From Deltaproteobacteria bacterium (GTDB taxonomy: Bacteria > Desulfobacterota > Desulfobacteria > Desulfobacterales > SpSt-501), in contig JACRCN010000105.1 in NCBI GenBank assembly GCA_016219005.1, positions 23,808-87,807 of the forward strand: a stretch of 64,000 nt of DNA, given 5' to 3'. The translations under genes and the position numbers were made by a program. The notes below the pieces were generated by a model, which was not told the DNA's origin, searched no databases, and was given only the letters and a program-made list of their open reading frames with translations. Below, piece by piece: positions 60,967 to 64,000 of the stretch (position 1 is its first letter; each line of letters opens with the position of its first letter).

Positions 60967-61179
60967 TTAATCCACTTCACTATCAAGCTCGAGCGCTTTC
61001 CTGACCTGCCTGTATCCAAAAGACTTCTCGCTCAGAAAAACCTCGTTTTCATCATTCTCCAGAGGTGGACTCATGAGCGGCAAAATCTCACATTTCGATT
61101 TTGGCTTTCCCACTCTTGGCTTTATCCTAACGCACCTTCCAGCCTTAACTGGGGCCTGCTGCGGACGGCTTCGACCGCC
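60967..61179 (-). pseudogene. Short minus-strand reading frame, possible gene remnant
   Basis: About 70 open codons end with LEN-DENEVFLSEKSFGYRQVRKALELDSEVD, which has the composition of a real protein. A start could be ATG 61074, giving only 35 residues (MSPPLENDEN at the N-terminus); the open part upstream is basic (KPRVGKPKSK). There is no recognisable family and no clear ribosome site. It may be the tail of a deleted gene in the island. Confidence 0.3.
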
Positions 61180-61216
61180 TTAACATCGCTTTTCAAATCA
61201 CTGGGGTCGTCCTATG

Positions 61217-61525
61217 ACGCCTTAGGGAATATCTGTTAAAAAAATATCATAACAGTTGCGCTTGTGCTTTTCATCGTCAAGCGCAATTGGCCATTAGAGT
61301 TCGAACGGATCGGCCCCTTTCTCGGTGTTCTCGCATGCAGTCTTATCGCCTTACACGATCTGGTATATTTGTCGCTCATCCGGTGGACTATACCTCTTTC
61401 TTAATTTCATATTGGCCAGTTGTCCAGTACTGATTGAAGCGGCAACTGGTTGGGATTTTCTTTCCGCATTACCCGAAACTGTTCAAAACAGAATCGAATC
61501 AATAACGGCGAACAAGGTGTGGTGA
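61217..61525 (+). pseudogene. Frameshifted membrane-protein-like remnant
   Basis: One frame reads TVALVLFIVKRNWPLEFERIGPFLGVLACSLIALHDL-type sequence and stops near 61402. A second frame continues with LNFILASCPVLIEAATGWDF and ends NRIESITANKVW at 61525. Together they would make a plausible two- or three-helix protein, so a frameshift close to 61400 is likely. I do not recognise a family. Confidence 0.3.
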
Positions 61526-61577
61526 ACCATAATAGGGCTTTATATTTTAAAGCGTGTAAAGACCAAAGGAGAAGGCA

Positions 61578-62234
61578 ATGGCCATCCACAGGTTTACTGC
61601 TCCGACCATCGCATTTTTAATTCTGGTGGGCTGTGCATCGATTCCATCCGAAGCTCCAACGCTTTCCCAAGAATTGGGCAATCGGATTTCTGCCATCGAA
61701 AAAGCCAACATCACTCTTCTGCGCAAGTTTTTCAACCAAAAACGAGATCAGGTAGACAGATTTGTTGAGGAGGAATGGGTTCCGACTTTTGCCCGGGAAT
61801 TCTTTGATAACCCAAAGGTCTCTGCCGCCTGGGATACCATCGTAAGGGAAAACGACAAGGTGGAAAGATTAAAATTCATTGTCCTGCTCGGACCTAAATT
61901 GCAGAGTAGGATCAACAGCAAAAGGGTTGAGTATATCCGGCCGCTGGATGATCTTGAACGAGAAATAGAGAGCCGTCTCAGGTTTGAGTATAACCAAGCA
62001 CGATCTATTAACAACACAATTACCAGCTTCCTTTTATCTGCTTCCAAGATTGATGAAAACAGGAAAAAATACCTTGCAATGATGGGTGTAAAAGACGACC
62101 AAATCTCAATGGTCATCGACCGCACGGATGAAATCTGCAGCGATCTGGTTTCCAAAGCCAATGAAGCCAAGGACAAGCTTAAAACTGGGCAGGCGTTTAT
62201 TGAAAAAATAAGGGAACTAAAATCAAACCTCTAA
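61578..62234 (+). CDS. Unrecognised lipoprotein with helical/coiled-coil body
   Basis: The 218-residue protein has a lipoprotein signal (FLILVGC, Cys19) and should be anchored in the envelope facing the periplasm. The mature part is almost all helical and highly charged (ISAIEKANITLLRKFFNQKRDQVDRFVEEEW, LDDLEREIESRLRFEYNQARSIN, ANEAKDKLKTGQAFIEKIRELKSNL), so coiled coils are likely. The AAAGGAGAAGG ribosome site is excellent. I recognise no family. The downstream gene starts on its stop codon, so the pair is translationally coupled. It has lower GC than the core genome and lies on the tRNA-Leu island. Confidence 0.75.
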   Translation: MAIHRFTAPTIAFLILVGCASIPSEAPTLSQELGNRISAIEKANITLLRKFFNQKRDQVDRFVEEEWVPTFAREFFDNPKVSAAWDTIVRENDKVERLKFIVLLGPKLQSRINSKRVEYIRPLDDLEREIESRLRFEYNQARSINNTITSFLLSASKIDENRKKYLAMMGVKDDQISMVIDRTDEICSDLVSKANEAKDKLKTGQAFIEKIRELKSNL

Positions 62235-62536
62235 TGCCGATAGGTGAGACTATGCCTGTAAATTGGGACGACCTAGCGAGCGACGCTGACAAAGAGATCG
62301 ACAAGGCGGTGGAAAGGACCGATGCGAAACTCGCATCTAAAATATCATCGATAACAAGGTTAACTGACGAAGAGATTCAGAAGCTTTTCCCGGAGCCGGC
62401 AGACGTCAAAAAACTGGCAGAGCTCATGAGGATTGTTAACGGGGCAGAAGCCAGAAACAAGAAGATCAACCAAATTGTAAATAACTCTGAAGCTTTCGCA
62501 GGCATCATTTTGGATCTATTAAAGAAATTTGTTTGA
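62234..62536 (+). CDS. Small acidic coiled-coil protein, coupled to the lipoprotein
   Basis: A 100-residue soluble protein (94 if it starts at ATG 62252, which has AGGTGAG upstream). It is charged and helical (VNWDDLASDADKEIDKAVERTDAKLASKISS), with a middle LTDEEIQKLFPEPADVKKLAELMRIVN and a hydrophobic C-terminal helix (AFAGIILDLLKKFV). It has no signal peptide. The frame overlaps the lipoprotein stop as TAATG. No family is recognised. Its shape would suit a partner or regulator of the lipoprotein, which is inference. Confidence 0.65.
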   Translation: MPIGETMPVNWDDLASDADKEIDKAVERTDAKLASKISSITRLTDEEIQKLFPEPADVKKLAELMRIVNGAEARNKKINQIVNNSEAFAGIILDLLKKFV

Positions 62537-62569
62537 TAAAAACAACTGAGTAACCGAAAGGAGACCATC

Positions 62570-62717
62570 ATGCCAAGTATATTCGCCCTTACGATTGCTG
62601 CCGAGAAGGCTGGCTGACAAATCATTGGCTCAAATTCGTTCCCGACGGCGGCAACTTGCAGTAGTCACAAATATTGAGTCGGATTTGGACGAGGTCGTCA
62701 ACCTACTGAATCACTAA
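62570..62717 (+). pseudogene. Small frameshifted gene (about 48 residues if repaired)
   Basis: A strong ribosome site (GAAAGGAGACC) precedes ATG 62570. The frame stops after 15 codons (MPSIFALTIAAEKAG). Dropping one base in the GGCTGGCTG stretch near 62609-62614 joins it to ADKSLAQIRSRRRQLAVVTNIE and SDLDEVVNLLNH, ending at TAA 62715-62717. The result is a well-formed amphipathic small protein. Either a one-base insertion inactivated it or there is programmed frameshifting; a sequencing error is also possible. Confidence 0.5.
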
Positions 62718-62748
62718 CATTAAAAATTCATAGAAAAGGAGAGAGAAC

Positions 62749-63774
62749 ATGGATATCGAATATCATTATTGGGTTACGGGCATCATCGCACATGGCGCGG
62801 GTTTCAACGAGGACGAGGCGCAGATCATTGCATACAGTTCACAGTATGTAGATGATAATGATGTGTGTTTTACCGTGAAAGACCGGATCACCGAAAAAAA
62901 ATATCGTAATTTCGTCAGTCAGACCATGGATATTCTAAAACCCAAAGATCAATTGATGCGGATTTATCCCATATTCCACTTTGTACCGGGTGACCCATCG
63001 CATGTATTAGCTCGGCGCCACGACGGAAAGATGCATGTGTTAAACACGACCCCGGATAGTGAGCATGCAAATGCGCTTCTGAGCGCAGCATTCAAGTCTG
63101 CTGATGATGTCAAAAGCTACCAGATTGGGGTTGCATCGCATGCCTATGTTGACTCATGGGCGCATCAGAATTTCGTGGGATGGCACGATAGCTTCAATGC
63201 TGTGGGAGTCAATGTGCTGCCTAATATTGGACATGCGGATGCTCAGCACCATCCGGACTGGCCTTGCCATCGCTGGGATGATACCCGTCTCGTTGACCGG
63301 GAAGTCAACAATAACCACCGCTTTCTATCCGCAGCCGAACGTTTATTCAGTCATTACTGCGATTACTTGATTACACAAAAACGGTATGCAGTCGAAAATC
63401 GTCCCGCATGGGCTGCGCTTGAGAAAGAGCTCGCAGCAATCTTTTGTTCCACATGCAGCGGGCACACCAATGAGGGTAAAGAGAAGCGAATCGCTCAATA
63501 TAAAAAGTTAGCTCCATGGCTAAACAAATACGACGAACAGCTCTGGTTCAACGAGGCGGTGGAGACAAAAATCAGAGGGCTTAAAGACTCATGTGATGGC
63601 CTCGAAAATAAGTTTTTCCTTTTTAAAGACAACCATTATTGGCGTGACGGGGCAGAGTATGAAAAGACAAAGTGGTATAAATTTCAGCAAGCCGTAAAAG
63701 AGCACGAGCGGTTCGCCCTGGGTGACTTGTCTGGTATTTTCGACCAGATGGGAAATGACATAAGTAAGGTTTAG
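62749..63774 (+). CDS. DUF6765 family protein
   Basis: The 341-residue protein matches the DUF6765 family, recognised by MDIEYHYWVTGIIAHGAGFNEDEAQIIAYSSQYVDDND at the start. HAYVDSWAHQNFVGWHDSFN and IGHADAQHHPDWP follow. Several histidines and aspartates (HGAGF, SHAYVDSWAH, GHADAQHHPD) are arranged as in zinc-dependent phospholipase C-like or HD-like helical hydrolases. A metal-dependent esterase activity is therefore plausible but not shown. There is no signal peptide. AAGGAGAG lies before the ATG. It is the last gene of the set that begins with the lipoprotein. Confidence 0.75.
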   Translation: MDIEYHYWVTGIIAHGAGFNEDEAQIIAYSSQYVDDNDVCFTVKDRITEKKYRNFVSQTMDILKPKDQLMRIYPIFHFVPGDPSHVLARRHDGKMHVLNTTPDSEHANALLSAAFKSADDVKSYQIGVASHAYVDSWAHQNFVGWHDSFNAVGVNVLPNIGHADAQHHPDWPCHRWDDTRLVDREVNNNHRFLSAAERLFSHYCDYLITQKRYAVENRPAWAALEKELAAIFCSTCSGHTNEGKEKRIAQYKKLAPWLNKYDEQLWFNEAVETKIRGLKDSCDGLENKFFLFKDNHYWRDGAEYEKTKWYKFQQAVKEHERFALGDLSGIFDQMGNDISKV

Positions 63775-63857
63775 CAACTCACAGATGCCACAGAGGATCC
63801 AATTCCATGTAGTGTGGCGTTCGCTGCGCGAAGACATTAGATCTACCGGGGGCTTCA

Positions 63858-64000
63858 ATGGGTGAAATTACACTGAGAGATATTAGGCTAAAGGAATATT
63901 CTCTTGAGACGCTTGAGCTGCTCAGGCGACTGAGGAACACGAACATTACGGCAAGGCCCGAAGTATGTATTGAACGGGCTCGACTTATCACAAAATACTA
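63858..64000 (+). CDS. Probable glycyl radical enzyme, N-terminus only (partial)
   Basis: Forty-seven codons from ATG 63858 to the window edge. RLRNTNIT and ARPEVCIERARLITKY match the N-terminal segment shared by pyruvate formate-lyase-like glycyl radical enzymes (typically R-Y-L-N-x-x-P-E-x-C-x-E-R-A). The active-site Cys and the radical Gly are beyond the window, so subclass (PFL, diol dehydratase, CutC, benzylsuccinate synthase) cannot be told. A GGGGG run lies a few bases before the ATG. Confidence 0.6.
   Translation, partial: MGEITLRDIRLKEYSLETLELLRRLRNTNITARPEVCIERARLITKY

Larger units (their letters stand above)
60858..61577. other. Accessory intergenic region with decayed frames
   Basis: This 720-base, lower-GC region has no intact gene I can support. 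It holds a short minus-strand frame (60967-61179) and a plus-strand membrane-protein-like stretch that needs a frameshift (61217-61525). Both are listed separately. An AT-rich segment just before 61578 (TTTATATTTTAAAG) could be the promoter of the lipoprotein gene. Confidence 0.5.

Noticed and set aside
60359..64000. Second copy of the tRNA-Leu 3' end (right attachment site)
   Set aside because: I looked for the T-arm/acceptor sequence downstream and did not find it inside the window; the other boundary, if any, lies beyond 64000.
1..64000. CRISPR arrays, complete insertion sequences, rRNA genes
   Set aside because: No regularly spaced direct repeats, no transposase with terminal repeats and no rRNA-like sequence was seen.

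Overview
The window is a GC-rich chromosomal segment of about 64 kb, almost certainly from a Desulfobacterota (former deltaproteobacterial) anaerobe. The assignment rests on gene order and family type, not on a search: an lptC/A-lptB-rpoN-hpf-ptsN-rapZ-EIIA(Man) run, a four-subunit VorB-type 2-oxoacid:ferredoxin oxidoreductase led by a P-loop ATPase, a long-form HPF, a plant-type DapB-like reductase and a gap-tpiA-secG-tRNA-Leu block. Outer-membrane genes (Lpt, MlaA) show a Gram-negative envelope.

Layout. (1) 1-9641: alpha-glucan and trehalose metabolism: the C-terminal part of a trehalose synthase/maltokinase fusion with altered active-site residues, treZ, a DUF3536 GH57 glycosidase, malQ and a convergent treY. 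(2) 9930-11243: a stand-alone receiver-domain regulator, a short ChrB-type chromate-resistance protein and an apparent MFS transporter tail. (3) 11594-19424: respiratory nitrate reductase narGHJI plus narK, with a roughly 135 bp imperfect inverted repeat between narI and narK. (4) 19573-26539: miscellaneous genes (ATC hydrolase family, RNase H-like exonuclease, zinc-ribbon protein, LysE exporter, PAS-SpoIIE phosphatase) and a likely envelope operon of secreted hydrolase, MlaA and DUF4105 protein. (5) 26845-34315: leftward run rpsA, cmk, hisC, 2-oxoacid oxidoreductase and its ATPase. (6) 34417-42581: NamZ-like (DUF1343) protein, RNase HI, plsB, a MurU-AmgK fusion and a DapB-like reductase. (7) 42687-45290: an unrecognised 831-residue protein behind a near-consensus promoter with an operator-like palindrome. 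(8) 45337-51054: alaS, recA, thpR and an M23 peptidase, leftward. (9) 51382-60248: LPS export, sigma-54, nitrogen-PTS genes, rimI, gap, tpiA and secG, interrupted by a 386 bp gap holding a structured repeat. (10) 60273-64000: tRNA-Leu(GAG), then a lower-GC accessory region with an integrase-like fragment, broken reading frames, a lipoprotein/coiled-coil/DUF6765 gene set and the first codons of a probable glycyl radical enzyme.

How the parts fit. TreY and TreZ make trehalose from glucan ends, while MalQ and the GH57 enzyme remodel the glucans. NarGHI with NarJ and NarK gives nitrate respiration. The NamZ-like protein and the MurU-AmgK fusion would form a MurNAc recycling route. The LptC/A-LptB block, PlsB, MlaA and the M23 peptidase serve envelope biogenesis. 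The best candidates for undescribed biology are the regulated 831-residue protein, the tRNA-Leu island gene set, the structured repeat with a partial copy that supplies the start of cmk, and the narI-narK inverted repeat. All functional assignments are family recognition by eye; no database search was run.
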